NCBI GenBank assembly: GCA_038146865.1
Contig: JAYQSL010000007.1
Coordinates: 682,001-746,000 of the forward strand
Length of the DNA: 64,000 bases
Source: GCA-2709075 sp038146865
Lineage (GTDB): Bacteria; Pseudomonadota; Alphaproteobacteria; MPNO01; UBA2964
Reading direction: 5' to 3'
The notes under the pieces were generated by a model. That model did no database searches. It worked only from the letters and a program-made list of their open reading frames with translations, and was not told where the DNA came from. The translations under genes and the position numbers were made by a program. The number at the start of each line of letters is the position of its first letter. Position 1 is the first letter of the stretch. Below, one piece after another: positions 1 through 8,089 of the stretch.

Positions 1-1266
1 CAGCACTTCTCAGGACGTTTAGAAGGTCCTCTAGGGCTGGATATCGCACTATTAAAGACCGCAGGTCATGCTCCTTTGGAGGTTTTTGCTAAAGTTCAAA
101 TGCAAGGCTGTAAACTTAGTATTGCAGAACTTGGCTGGCTAAAAAAACCAGGAGAAGTGGCACTGGGATGGATGACTGCGCAGCAAGAAAATAATGGTAA
201 ATTCAGGATTAAGAATTTTAGCATGGCGTCGCAGGGTTTAAAGCTCTCTGCAGCTGCCGATTTTAGTTCGGAAGGAAAACTCGTTGTTGCTCATGTCAAG
301 CGGCTGGTCTTCGGTCAGACCGACATGAGCCTAAGGCTGGTCTCTGATCCGAATGGCAATGAAGGAAGTCTGTCTATAGTTGGGCGTTCGTTTGACTTAT
401 CGAATTTGTGGTCATCTGATTTTTTATCTAAAAGCATTGATACCGCGGTTCCGATGCAAATAAATATAAATGTAGATAAATTAATACTGAGTCCGGAACT
501 ACAGTTTGAAGGGGTTAGGGGTATTGTGGCTCGAAATCAACAGGGCCGCAGATCTGTAGGTCTAAGTTCGGTTCTTTCAACCGGAAGTAAACTTTCTTTC
601 GATTTTCAGGAGCGTCAGGACACCGAATATCTTCGAATTATGTCAGAGAATGCTGGCCATTTTGCGCGAGACTTTGGGATCTCTAACTCCTTTAGAGGGG
701 GAGCTTTACAAATTCTAGCAAAGAGACCGAGGGGGGCGCACAGAGAAGGTTGGTCTGGGATTGCAAAAATCAGAGATTTTTCTCTTGTCAAAGCGCCTTT
801 GTTAACCAGATTGCTCACTTTGTCGTCGTTTACCGGTATATTAAATACCTTACGAGGTCAGGGTATCGCCTTTGCAAGGCTATTTGTGGAGTTCGATTGG
901 AGGAGGAGAGAGATCGTTTTTAAGAACGCTCGGGCGGTTGGATCTGATCTCGGTATAACAGGTGAAGGGAGTTATAATCGAAAAAGTCGTCTTATAGATT
1001 TTCGGGGAACGATTATCCCCGCATACACAATAAATAGCGCTCTTGGAAACATCCCTTTGCTTGGAAACCTTCTGGCTGGGAAAAAGGGTGAGGGCATGTT
1101 TGCAGCAACCTACCGCGTTTTAGGGGATTACGCTGATCCAGGTGTGAGGGTAAATCCGCTCTCGGCACTAGCGCCAGGTTTACTTCGAAATCTGGTAGAA
1201 ATCTTGAGTAATCCGATTGCGGATCCCGCGGATTCTATTGTGGGAGAGGTGCCAAGCTCACCATAG
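1..1266 (+). CDS. AsmA/YhdP-like C-terminal domain protein, 5'-truncated by the window edge
   Basis: The reading frame is open from base 1, so only the C-terminal 421 residues or so are present and the true start lies outside the window. The last 120 residues have the look of the AsmA-like C-terminal region: alternating beta-strand segments, a 'GEGSYN' turn, a 'RGTIIPAYTINSALGNIPLLG' type stretch and 'ATYRVLGDYADPGVRVNPLSALAPG' near the end. Proteins of this family are large envelope proteins anchored by an N-terminal helix, with a periplasmic beta-rich groove implicated in phospholipid transport to the outer membrane. The stop is 10 bases from the convergent tyrS stop. The family call rests on the C-terminal motifs only; the exact subfamily (YhdP, TamB-like, other AsmA) cannot be decided without the N-terminus. 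Confidence 0.75.
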   Translation, partial: QHFSGRLEGPLGLDIALLKTAGHAPLEVFAKVQMQGCKLSIAELGWLKKPGEVALGWMTAQQENNGKFRIKNFSMASQGLKLSAAADFSSEGKLVVAHVKRLVFGQTDMSLRLVSDPNGNEGSLSIVGRSFDLSNLWSSDFLSKSIDTAVPMQININVDKLILSPELQFEGVRGIVARNQQGRRSVGLSSVLSTGSKLSFDFQERQDTEYLRIMSENAGHFARDFGISNSFRGGALQILAKRPRGAHREGWSGIAKIRDFSLVKAPLLTRLLTLSSFTGILNTLRGQGIAFARLFVEFDWRRREIVFKNARAVGSDLGITGEGSYNRKSRLIDFRGTIIPAYTINSALGNIPLLGNLLAGKKGEGMFAATYRVLGDYADPGVRVNPLSALAPGLLRNLVEILSNPIADPADSIVGEVPSSP

Positions 1267-1276
1267 GATAAGGTGG

Positions 1277-2533
1277 TTACTCTGCCCGGATTAGTACGTG
1301 CCTTTTTTTGCCCGCGGATAACTTGGCGGCGCCATCGAGAGTTAAGTCGCTATTTTTTATCAATTGCGTCTCATCGGAGACGATAACATCATTTACTCTG
1401 GCTCCCCCTCCTCGAATGAGCCTTCTGGCCTCACCATTTGTGGAGGCCAATTTAGCGGTTACAAATGCGGTGTAAGCCGGCACACCTTCCTTCAAAAGGG
1501 CGAGCGGTAAAAAGACGGTTGCAAGGTTAGAACTTGTGGTTCGCTTCTCAAACGTGGCAATCGCTATTTCCTCGGCTTCTTCGGCAGCTTTTTCACCATG
1601 GCAGAGCTTCGTCGCTTCGTATGCAAGTATTTTTTTGGCTTGATTTATCTCAATGTCTTTTTTTTCTTCTAAAAGTTCAATTTCTTTGAGGGGCAACTCT
1701 GTAAACAAACGCAGAAAACGGCCAACATCTTGATCATCAGTGTTACGCCAAAATTGATAATAATCGTAGGGAGATAAGCGAGATGAGTTAAGCCAAATAG
1801 CACCCTTTGCAGTTTTTCCCATCTTACCTCCTGATGCGGTGGTTATCAGGGGCGCGGTTAGGCCAAAAAGAGATGCTGATTGAGTTTTTCGGGCTAGTTC
1901 TATTCCGCTAACGATGTTTCCCCATTGGTCAGATCCTCCCATTTGTATTGAGCACTTCTCTCTCCTGAAAAGCTCAAGGAAGTCGTAGGCTTGCAAAATC
2001 ATATAGTTGAATTCCAAAAAGCTAAGGGGTTGTTCTCTTTCAAGCCTTAATTTTACGGAGTCAAAACTCAGCATTCGGTTGACTGAAAAGTGGCGTCCGT
2101 AATCTCTCAGGAAAGAGATGTAGGAAAGATCAGATAGCCAATCATTGTTATTGATAATTTTTGCGTCGGTTGGTCCATCCCCGAAAGTCAGAAAATTCTC
2201 GAAAGTCTTTTCAATTGAGAACATGTTCTCGGCTATCTTATCTTCAGATAAAATTAGACGAGTTTCATCCTTGCCTGATGGGTCGCCGACTTTGGTTGTC
2301 CCGCCGCCTAGCACGATAATCGGCTTATGACCCGATTTTTGGAATAATCGTAATAGCATTATCGGGACAAGACTTCCGACATGCAAAGAATCCGCAGTGC
2401 AGTCGAAGCCAATATAGGCAGTACAGGGCCGGTTTTCGTCTAGTTCGACATCAAGCAGTCTGTCATCCGTACATTGATGCACGTACCCTCTTTGGTAAGC
2501 GTTCGTCATGAATTCAGATTTGAAGTCCATCAT
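1277..2533 (-). CDS. tyrS: Tyrosine--tRNA ligase
   Basis: Class I aminoacyl-tRNA synthetase that charges tRNA-Tyr in the cytoplasm. The 418 residues match bacterial TyrRS length. The HIGH motif appears as HVGS at residues 51-54, the KMSKS motif as KMGKT at 237-241, and the tyrosine-binding stretch around 'QMGGSDQWGN' at 197-206. The C-terminal 60 residues ('RRLIRGGGARVNDVIV') form the S4-like RNA-binding domain. The start at MMDFKSEF fits the usual N-terminal 'FKSDF' helix of the family; the ATG at 2509 would trim it. It is divergent from anmK with about 70 bases between starts, an arrangement often seen in alphaproteobacteria. Confidence 0.97.
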   Translation of the reverse strand: MMDFKSEFMTNAYQRGYVHQCTDDRLLDVELDENRPCTAYIGFDCTADSLHVGSLVPIMLLRLFQKSGHKPIIVLGGGTTKVGDPSGKDETRLILSEDKIAENMFSIEKTFENFLTFGDGPTDAKIINNNDWLSDLSYISFLRDYGRHFSVNRMLSFDSVKLRLEREQPLSFLEFNYMILQAYDFLELFRREKCSIQMGGSDQWGNIVSGIELARKTQSASLFGLTAPLITTASGGKMGKTAKGAIWLNSSRLSPYDYYQFWRNTDDQDVGRFLRLFTELPLKEIELLEEKKDIEINQAKKILAYEATKLCHGEKAAEEAEEIAIATFEKRTTSSNLATVFLPLALLKEGVPAYTAFVTAKLASTNGEARRLIRGGGARVNDVIVSDETQLIKNSDLTLDGAAKLSAGKKRHVLIRAE

Positions 2534-2603
2534 CTTATTAAAGCTTGCTTTCTATTAATTTACTGTTTGATGCGTTCTAGGTGTCGTTTACCATGTCTAA
2601 ACG

Positions 2604-3731
2604 ATGATTGGCGAGCCCTCTAAAACAGGTGAACGACGTTTGAAACCGGTATTAGCAATTGGATTAATGAGTGGGACGTCAGTAGATGGGGTTGATTTGG
2701 CCCTCATAAGAACAGACGGCCAAGCATTTATAGAAACGGAGGCCTTTCATACTGAGAGTTATGATCGGGGTCTAAGGAAAAAAATTTTTGATGTTTTGGG
2801 ACGGGTAGGGAGCGCTTTCGAAGCAGAAATAGCGGTCACGAAAGCCCATGCGATTGCCATTCAGAGGTTTCTTGAAAAGATAAAAATAAAGAATGGTTAT
2901 GATCAGCCAATAGACGTTATTGGCTTTCATGGACATACAATTTTGCATAGACCTGCTGAAGGAAAAACAATTCAAATTGGGGATGGACAGTATCTGGCAA
3001 ATCTCACAGGTATCAATGTCGTCTGTAATTTTCGTGCAAATGACGTGGCGCATGGCGGAGAGGGGGCGCCTATAACTCCAATCTTTCATTCTGCGATCGC
3101 CCAAGGATTAGAGAAGCCTCTTGCTGTATTAAATATTGGCGGGGTCGCGAACGTTACGTGGATAGGCGAAGGAAAAAATAATTTTATTGCATTCGATACT
3201 GGTCCAGGGGGAGGGCAATTGGATGAGTGGACCGAGCTATTAACAGGAAAACGATTTGATCGGGATGGAGAGCTGGCACGATCAGGGAGAGTGGATCAAG
3301 ATATTCTAAAAGCTCTGCTTCTAAACTCTTTTTTTGATCGCCATCCACCAAAATCTCTAGATCGCATTGAGTTTTCAATTGATCCATTAAGAAAATTAGA
3401 TGCTGCAGGTGGGGCAGCAACCCTTCTAGAATTTACATGTGCAGCAATATCGCGGGCAGAGGAATATTTTCCGGCGCCCGTAAAGTCATGGCTAGTGACA
3501 GGAGGAGGGCGCAAGAATAGATTTCTTCTAGAAAGGCTAAGAACTTTATTAAAGAAGCCGGTTTTGTTGGCTGAGAACGCGGGTTGGAATGGTGATAGTA
3601 TTGAGGCGGAGGCTTTTGCCTACCTTGCAGTGCGCAGCCTCCTGAAACTTCCCTTCACTTTTCCGGAGACAACTGGCGTTGATAGGCCTCGTTCTGGTGG
3701 CGAGCTTTTTAAACCAAATGTTACACGTTGA
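2604..3731 (+). CDS. anmK: Anhydro-N-acetylmuramic acid kinase
   Basis: Cell-wall recycling enzyme that opens and phosphorylates 1,6-anhydro-N-acetylmuramic acid to MurNAc-6-phosphate with ATP. It is 375 residues long, normal for AnmK. The N-terminal signature 'LMSGTSVDGVD' lies at about residues 21-31, 'GFHGHT' near 112, and the sugar/ATP site signature 'NIGGVANVT' and 'FDTGPGG' at about 178-205, all typical of the family. The C-terminus carries the 'VTGGGRKN' loop. No strong Shine-Dalgarno precedes the ATG; a TTG 12 codons downstream is an alternative start. It ends 4 bases before the convergent hydrolase stop. Confidence 0.95.
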   Translation: MIGEPSKTGERRLKPVLAIGLMSGTSVDGVDLALIRTDGQAFIETEAFHTESYDRGLRKKIFDVLGRVGSAFEAEIAVTKAHAIAIQRFLEKIKIKNGYDQPIDVIGFHGHTILHRPAEGKTIQIGDGQYLANLTGINVVCNFRANDVAHGGEGAPITPIFHSAIAQGLEKPLAVLNIGGVANVTWIGEGKNNFIAFDTGPGGGQLDEWTELLTGKRFDRDGELARSGRVDQDILKALLLNSFFDRHPPKSLDRIEFSIDPLRKLDAAGGAATLLEFTCAAISRAEEYFPAPVKSWLVTGGGRKNRFLLERLRTLLKKPVLLAENAGWNGDSIEAEAFAYLAVRSLLKLPFTFPETTGVDRPRSGGELFKPNVTR

Positions 3732-3735
3732 TCTT

Positions 3736-4404
3736 TTAATCTTGGTTTATTTTTTCTTTGGCAATTTGTTTAAATTGCGTATCTAAGTATTTCGAGACAA
3801 TTTGGCCCAGGTCGGCTTCCTTTTGATGAAAAAAGTGATTGGCACCTTTTATCACCTTGTAAGATATTTTAATTCTTTTCTGAGCCGACAATTTTTTGTT
3901 CAGCGCGTTTGTTGATTCCTCTGGGACCATGGCGTCGTCTGCGCCATGCACCAGCAATCCAGATGAAGGGCAGGGAGCTAGGAAGCTAAAATCATATTTA
4001 TTTGTTGGAGGCGCGATTGAGATAAAACTATCAATCTCGGGTCTTCTCATTAGTAGTTGCATGCATATCCAGGCACCAAACGAAAATCCAGCGACCCAAC
4101 ATTGTTTGGCATCGGGGTTTGCCCCCTGCAACCAGTCCATTGCTGTAGCGGCATCGCTCAGTTCACCAACGCCCTCATCGTACTCACCCTGAGACCGGCC
4201 TACCCCTCTAAAATTAAACCGTAATGTAGCGAAGCCGCGTTTGGCAAATATGTTGAATAAATCATACACAATGCGGTTATTCATTGTCCCGCCTTGTTGC
4301 GGGTTAGGATGAAGTATTAGGGCAATGGGAGCATTTGGTTCCTTAGGGGGGTGATAACGACCCTCCATACGGCCCTCTGGTCCTGTTATAATCACTTCTG
4401 GCAT
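3736..4404 (-). CDS. Alpha/beta hydrolase (serine nucleophile in GFSFGA)
   Basis: A 222-residue single-domain alpha/beta hydrolase of the dienelactone hydrolase-like group. The nucleophile elbow is 'AGFSFGAW', the oxyanion region is 'LHPNPQQGGTMNN' near residue 32, an acid residue sits in 'VHGADDAMVPEE', and the catalytic histidine is likely in 'GANHFFHQ' near the C-terminus. Closely similar small hydrolases are widespread in alphaproteobacteria, often annotated only as alpha/beta hydrolase, and their substrate is unknown. It stands alone, convergent with anmK and divergent from the cysteine desulfurase operon, with about 210 bases before that gene. Confidence 0.85.
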   Translation of the reverse strand: MPEVIITGPEGRMEGRYHPPKEPNAPIALILHPNPQQGGTMNNRIVYDLFNIFAKRGFATLRFNFRGVGRSQGEYDEGVGELSDAATAMDWLQGANPDAKQCWVAGFSFGAWICMQLLMRRPEIDSFISIAPPTNKYDFSFLAPCPSSGLLVHGADDAMVPEESTNALNKKLSAQKRIKISYKVIKGANHFFHQKEADLGQIVSKYLDTQFKQIAKEKINQD

Positions 4405-4616
4405 TTTCTCTTGACTCTTTTATCTGCGTCCTGGGTCTTGCAGTAGAAAACATAAAACTTTTTGTGTTCCAAGTGAAAAGACAACATTTTTTCGGCGAAT
4501 ATACTGATATGCACTTAGTAAACACAAGTGCACAATTGAACGAACCCTGTTTATATTTTGTCTGGCGGGGCAGTGATGCTATGCCACAGTTGAAATTAAC
4601 GCCGAAGGCCAAATAA

Positions 4617-5738
4617 ATGCAGAATTCCTATTTTGATTTTAATGCGACCGCGCCTGTGCGTCCTGAAGTAATAGAGGCAATGAACCTTGCAATGGCGGAT
4701 CCTGGAAACGCCTCCTCTGTTCATTCTTTCGGACGGGGAGCTCGAGCACTTGTTGAAGATGCTCGTGCAAAAGTGGCCAAGCTTGTAGGGGCTAAGCCTG
4801 AGTGGGTAATATTTTGTGGGAGCGGGACTGAAGCTGATAATCAGGTATTGAGATGTTGCCCGGCAGAGACTGTTCTTATCTCTGCGATTGAGCATGATGC
4901 GGTGAGGTTCGCTAGAAGTGACTCCCGCAAAATACAGGTTACCAAAAATGGATTGGTAGACCTTGGTGCGCTTGATGCAGCCCTTAATCAAGCGAGTGGG
5001 TTGACCTTAATCTCCGTGATGGCCGCAAATAATGAAACAGGTGTAATACAGCCTCTTGAAGAGATTAATAGACTAGCAAAACGTTATGGAGCATTAGTTC
5101 ATACAGACGCGATCCAAGCCGCAGGTAAAATCGAAGTCGATATGACATCCTGGGATGTAGATTTCCTAAGCTTGTCTGCGCATAAAATTGGCGGTCCGCA
5201 GGGTGTCGGAGCTCTAATCGCTCGAGATAAAAGTCTTCTGGGTCGGTTTGTTCATGGTGGAGGACAAGAGTATGCGCTGCGGGCCGGTACAGAGAATGTA
5301 CCGGGAATTGCAGGCTTTGGAGCGGCTGCGGTTTGCGCGCAAAATGAGCTTGATACATTTTCAAAATTAGCCGAATGGCGCAATGATTTGGAGGATCGCT
5401 TGTTAGCCATCGATAATTCAATTACGATTTTCGGCCGGTCGGAGGCACGATTGCCCAACACAAGCAAAATAGCGACGCCGGGCTTTTCTGCCGAAGTCCA
5501 GGTGTTGGGTATGGACCTTGCCGGGTACGCGATCAGTTCCGGATCTGCTTGCTCGGCGGGCAGGGTAGATTTACCATTTGTATTGACTGAAATGGGAGTA
5601 GCAGAAGAACTTGCGTCTTGTGCTATCAGGATTAGCCTTGGTTGGACAACGACAGAGGTACAAATTTCCGGTTTCGTAGATGCCTGGTCTAAACTTTACT
5701 CCAGGAATAGAGAGCGTATTTCCATAAATACTGCGTGA
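4617..5738 (+). CDS. Cysteine desulfurase (class V, NifS/IscS-type)
   Basis: PLP enzyme that takes sulfur from L-cysteine as a persulfide. The 373 residues fit the IscS/NifS group. The PLP lysine is Lys190 in 'SAHKIGG', the cofactor histidine/aspartate region is 'VHTDAIQAAG' at 161-170, and the persulfide cysteine is Cys312 in 'SSGSACSAG', the flexible-loop form of group I desulfurases. A GAAGG Shine-Dalgarno lies 7 bases before the ATG. It is followed directly by a 2Fe-2S ferredoxin, a TenA-like gene and mnmA. That suggests supply of sulfur for iron-sulfur clusters and for 2-thiouridine, though IscU and SufBCD are not in the window. Confidence 0.93.
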   Translation: MQNSYFDFNATAPVRPEVIEAMNLAMADPGNASSVHSFGRGARALVEDARAKVAKLVGAKPEWVIFCGSGTEADNQVLRCCPAETVLISAIEHDAVRFARSDSRKIQVTKNGLVDLGALDAALNQASGLTLISVMAANNETGVIQPLEEINRLAKRYGALVHTDAIQAAGKIEVDMTSWDVDFLSLSAHKIGGPQGVGALIARDKSLLGRFVHGGGQEYALRAGTENVPGIAGFGAAAVCAQNELDTFSKLAEWRNDLEDRLLAIDNSITIFGRSEARLPNTSKIATPGFSAEVQVLGMDLAGYAISSGSACSAGRVDLPFVLTEMGVAEELASCAIRISLGWTTTEVQISGFVDAWSKLYSRNRERISINTA

Positions 5739-6053
5739 ATGATGATTAGCGTCAATTTTATACTTCCCGACGGTCAGAAGATAACAACATCAGCCATGCC
5801 GGGACAGTCCTTGCTTGAGGTGGCCTGGCAAAATCAATTACCAATTGAAGGAACTTGCTCGGGGACCATGGCTTGCTCTACCTGTCATCTTTTCGTCGAC
5901 TCGCAGTGGGGAAGTAGGCTCAAAAAGCCCCATGAGGAAGAGTTGGCAATGCTTGATTTAGCGGTTGGGGTAACAGAATGGTCGCGGCTCGGGTGCCAAA
6001 TAAAGCTCACGGATGAGTTAGATGGAATTACTGTGGTCTTACCAGGAGATTGA
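5739..6053 (+). CDS. 2Fe-2S ferredoxin (adrenodoxin type)
   Basis: A 104-residue electron carrier. The four cluster ligands are Cys40, Cys46, Cys49 and Cys86 (C-x5-C-x2-C-x36-C), the spacing of vertebrate- and bacterial-type ferredoxins such as Fdx of the Isc system. The start codon follows the desulfurase stop with no gap; a second ATG is one codon later. Coupling to a cysteine desulfurase is consistent with a role in iron-sulfur assembly or thiolation chemistry. The specific partner is not shown by the sequence. Confidence 0.93.
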   Translation: MMISVNFILPDGQKITTSAMPGQSLLEVAWQNQLPIEGTCSGTMACSTCHLFVDSQWGSRLKKPHEEELAMLDLAVGVTEWSRLGCQIKLTDELDGITVVLPGD

Positions 6054-6084
6054 TGAAGGAAATTTTTATGTGGATTTTTTATAA

Positions 6085-6774
6085 ATGTTGAGCAGTTTAG
6101 AGATATTTCCTGCAGGAGGGCTGCTTGAAAAACTTCGGGCCGAATCCTCAGAAATATGGAAACAGTACGTGAGTCATGAGTTTGTGAGAGGTCTTGAGAA
6201 TGGAACACTGCCCGAGGAGTGTTTTCGATACTATCTCGCGCAAGACTACCTATTTCTAATACATTTTTCTCGCGCTTATGCACTTTCTGCATATAAGTCA
6301 GAGACGCTTTCAGAGCTCAAACAATCTATAAACGCATGCCAAACAATATTGGAAGTTGAAATGGGGCTGCATGTAGAGTTTTGTCGCGGGTGGGGTTTGT
6401 CTGAAGCCGAGATGGAAAATACTGAGGAACAGGCCGCAACTTTGGCCTACACGCGTTACGTTCTGGAATGTGGGTTATCCGGAGACATTTTAGACCTTCA
6501 TGTGGCACTCTCTCCATGTTTGCTGGGTTATGCTGAGATTGGTTTGGCTTTGTCGAACACAAAGGTTTTAGGGAATCCATATCAACCTTGGATTGATATG
6601 TATGCAGGTGAAGAGTATCAGGCCGTTGCTGCTAATTTCGCGAAGTTCTTGGAAGAAATTGTTCGTAGGCGCGGGGGATTAGATAGGTTAAAGAGTTTAA
6701 AACGTATTTTTACTCAAGCAGTCAGATTGGAAATTGCTTTTTGGGAGCAAGGGCTCAGTCTGCAGAAAATTTGA
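6085..6774 (+). CDS. tenA: TenA-family protein (aminopyrimidine aminohydrolase-like)
   Basis: An all-helical 229-residue protein of the TenA/thiaminase II family, which hydrolyses thiamine breakdown products such as 4-amino-5-aminomethyl-2-methylpyrimidine. The probable catalytic cysteine is Cys145 in 'ALSPCLLGYAEIG', matching the family's conserved PC pair, and the N-terminal 'RYYLAQDYLFLIHFSRAYA' matches the usual substrate pocket helix. The C-terminal 'FWEQGL' supplies the conserved glutamate. It lies between the ferredoxin and mnmA. No other thiamine gene is adjacent, so the physiological substrate is inferred from the family alone. Confidence 0.88.
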   Translation: MLSSLEIFPAGGLLEKLRAESSEIWKQYVSHEFVRGLENGTLPEECFRYYLAQDYLFLIHFSRAYALSAYKSETLSELKQSINACQTILEVEMGLHVEFCRGWGLSEAEMENTEEQAATLAYTRYVLECGLSGDILDLHVALSPCLLGYAEIGLALSNTKVLGNPYQPWIDMYAGEEYQAVAANFAKFLEEIVRRRGGLDRLKSLKRIFTQAVRLEIAFWEQGLSLQKI

Positions 6775-6784
6775 GAGATTGAAC

Positions 6785-7900
6785 TTGGTTACTATCAACT
6801 CACTTGGCCTCAACAAAGCGCCGTCAGATACGCGGGTGGTTGTGGCTATGTCTGGGGGAGTGGACAGCTCTGTTACCGCGGCTCTTCTCCGTGAGGAGGG
6901 CTATGAAGTCATAGGTATTACCATGCAGTTGTACGATCATGGTGCAGCAATTTCCAGAAAGGGCGCTTGCTGCGCGGGTCAGGACATTGCGGATGCTGGT
7001 GCTGTGGCTGCTGCTATTGGTATCCCTCATTATGTATTAAATTATGAGAAAAAGTTTGAGTCGGATGTGATAAAACCTTTCGCGGATTCTTATATCCGCG
7101 GGGAAACACCGATCCCATGCGTGCTATGTAATCAGACGGTAAAGTTTCGAGACCTGCTCGATGCCGCTCAAGATCTGGGGGCAGATGCCCTCGCTACAGG
7201 TCACTATATAAGGCGCAGTGAAGAACTTGGTGAAGTAAACCTCTATCGCGCTTACGATGAGACCAAAGACCAAAGCTACTTTTTGTTCGCAACAACTAGG
7301 GAACAACTTCGACTTTTGAGATTTCCGCTGGGCGACTTAAAGAAAGAAGAAACCAGAGATCTTGCCGATCGCTTTAAACTACCGGTTGCTCAAAAACCCG
7401 ACAGTCAAGATATTTGTTTCGTCCCAAATGGACGATACGCTGATGTAGTTAAAAAACTTCGTCCTGAAGCAGATGAACCCGGGGAAATTGTTGACCTCGA
7501 GGGAACGAAGGTTGGGGTCCATGACGGAATTATAAATTTTACAATTGGTCAGCGCAGAGGTTTGAAGATTGGCGGAACTGCGAATCCCCTTTACGTCATA
7601 AAACTTGATCCCCAAAAACGGAGGGTAATTGTAGGTCCCTCCGATGCTCTGGAGTCTCGAACCATCGAACTAAGAGACGTTAATTGGTTATTCGATTTTC
7701 AGACATCCGTTCCAATTGAATGCGAGGTCAAGGTGCGATCAAGCTCCCAGCTGGTTGGGGCAAGGGTAACGCCCAAATCTGAAAATTCAGCATCCGTTAA
7801 TTTATCAAAGGCTACAAAAGGGGTAGCACCCGGGCAAGCCTGCGTATTTTATTCGGGTGAGCGGCTATTGGGGGGCGGGTGGATTTTGCGCGATGATTAG
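6785..7900 (+). CDS. mnmA: tRNA-specific 2-thiouridylase MnmA
   Basis: ATP-dependent enzyme that puts sulfur at C2 of the wobble uridine of tRNA-Lys, -Glu and -Gln. The PP-loop 'SGGVDSS' is at residues 23-29 of the 371-residue form, the first catalytic cysteine lies in 'CVLCNQTVKF', and the second, persulfide-carrying one in 'DSQDICFVP'. The start is placed at TTG 6785, 10 bases after the TenA stop; an earlier TTG at 6734 would overlap tenA by 41 bases. The sulfur probably comes from the cysteine desulfurase three genes upstream. MnmH at 45445-46512 would act on the product of this enzyme. Confidence 0.95.
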   Translation: MVTINSLGLNKAPSDTRVVVAMSGGVDSSVTAALLREEGYEVIGITMQLYDHGAAISRKGACCAGQDIADAGAVAAAIGIPHYVLNYEKKFESDVIKPFADSYIRGETPIPCVLCNQTVKFRDLLDAAQDLGADALATGHYIRRSEELGEVNLYRAYDETKDQSYFLFATTREQLRLLRFPLGDLKKEETRDLADRFKLPVAQKPDSQDICFVPNGRYADVVKKLRPEADEPGEIVDLEGTKVGVHDGIINFTIGQRRGLKIGGTANPLYVIKLDPQKRRVIVGPSDALESRTIELRDVNWLFDFQTSVPIECEVKVRSSSQLVGARVTPKSENSASVNLSKATKGVAPGQACVFYSGERLLGGGWILRDD

Positions 7901-7962
7901 ACGTTAGCATTTATCTGCTTGACTGTGACGCTTTTAATAATTAATACCCTGCGGTTCCAGGC

Positions 7963-8039
7963 GGCGGGGTAGCTCAGCTGGTTAGAGCAGCGGAATCATA
8001 ATCCGCGTGTCGGGGGTTCAAGTCCCTCCCCCGCTACCA
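7963..8039 (+). tRNA. tRNA-Met (anticodon CAT, elongator type)
   Basis: A 77-base cloverleaf ending in an encoded CCA. The acceptor stem is GGCGGGG with CCCCGCT (one G-T wobble at the end), the D arm has AGCTCAGCTGGTTAGAGC, the anticodon stem is GCGGA/TCCGC around loop ATCATAA, and the T arm has GGGGGTTCAAGTCCCTC. The anticodon stem lacks the three G-C pairs of initiator tRNA, so it is not fMet. A CAT anticodon could also be lysidine-modified tRNA-Ile2. The 'GGAATCATAATCC' form resembles alphaproteobacterial elongator tRNA-Met more. Confidence 0.93.
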
Positions 8040-8089
8040 AAAAGTCCTTAAAAGGGCAAAAATATTATCCAGGAAAATCAAGTATACTT

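Noticed and set aside
4596..4991. 131-codon minus-strand open frame opposite the cysteine desulfurase
   Set aside because: Antisense shadow of a clear desulfurase; composition is unlike a real protein.
7963..8039. Initiator tRNA or tRNA-Ile2 identity for the CAT-anticodon tRNA
   Set aside because: The anticodon stem lacks the initiator G-C triplet, and the sequence resembles alphaproteobacterial elongator tRNA-Met more than tRNA-Ile2; lysidine-type identity cannot be fully excluded.
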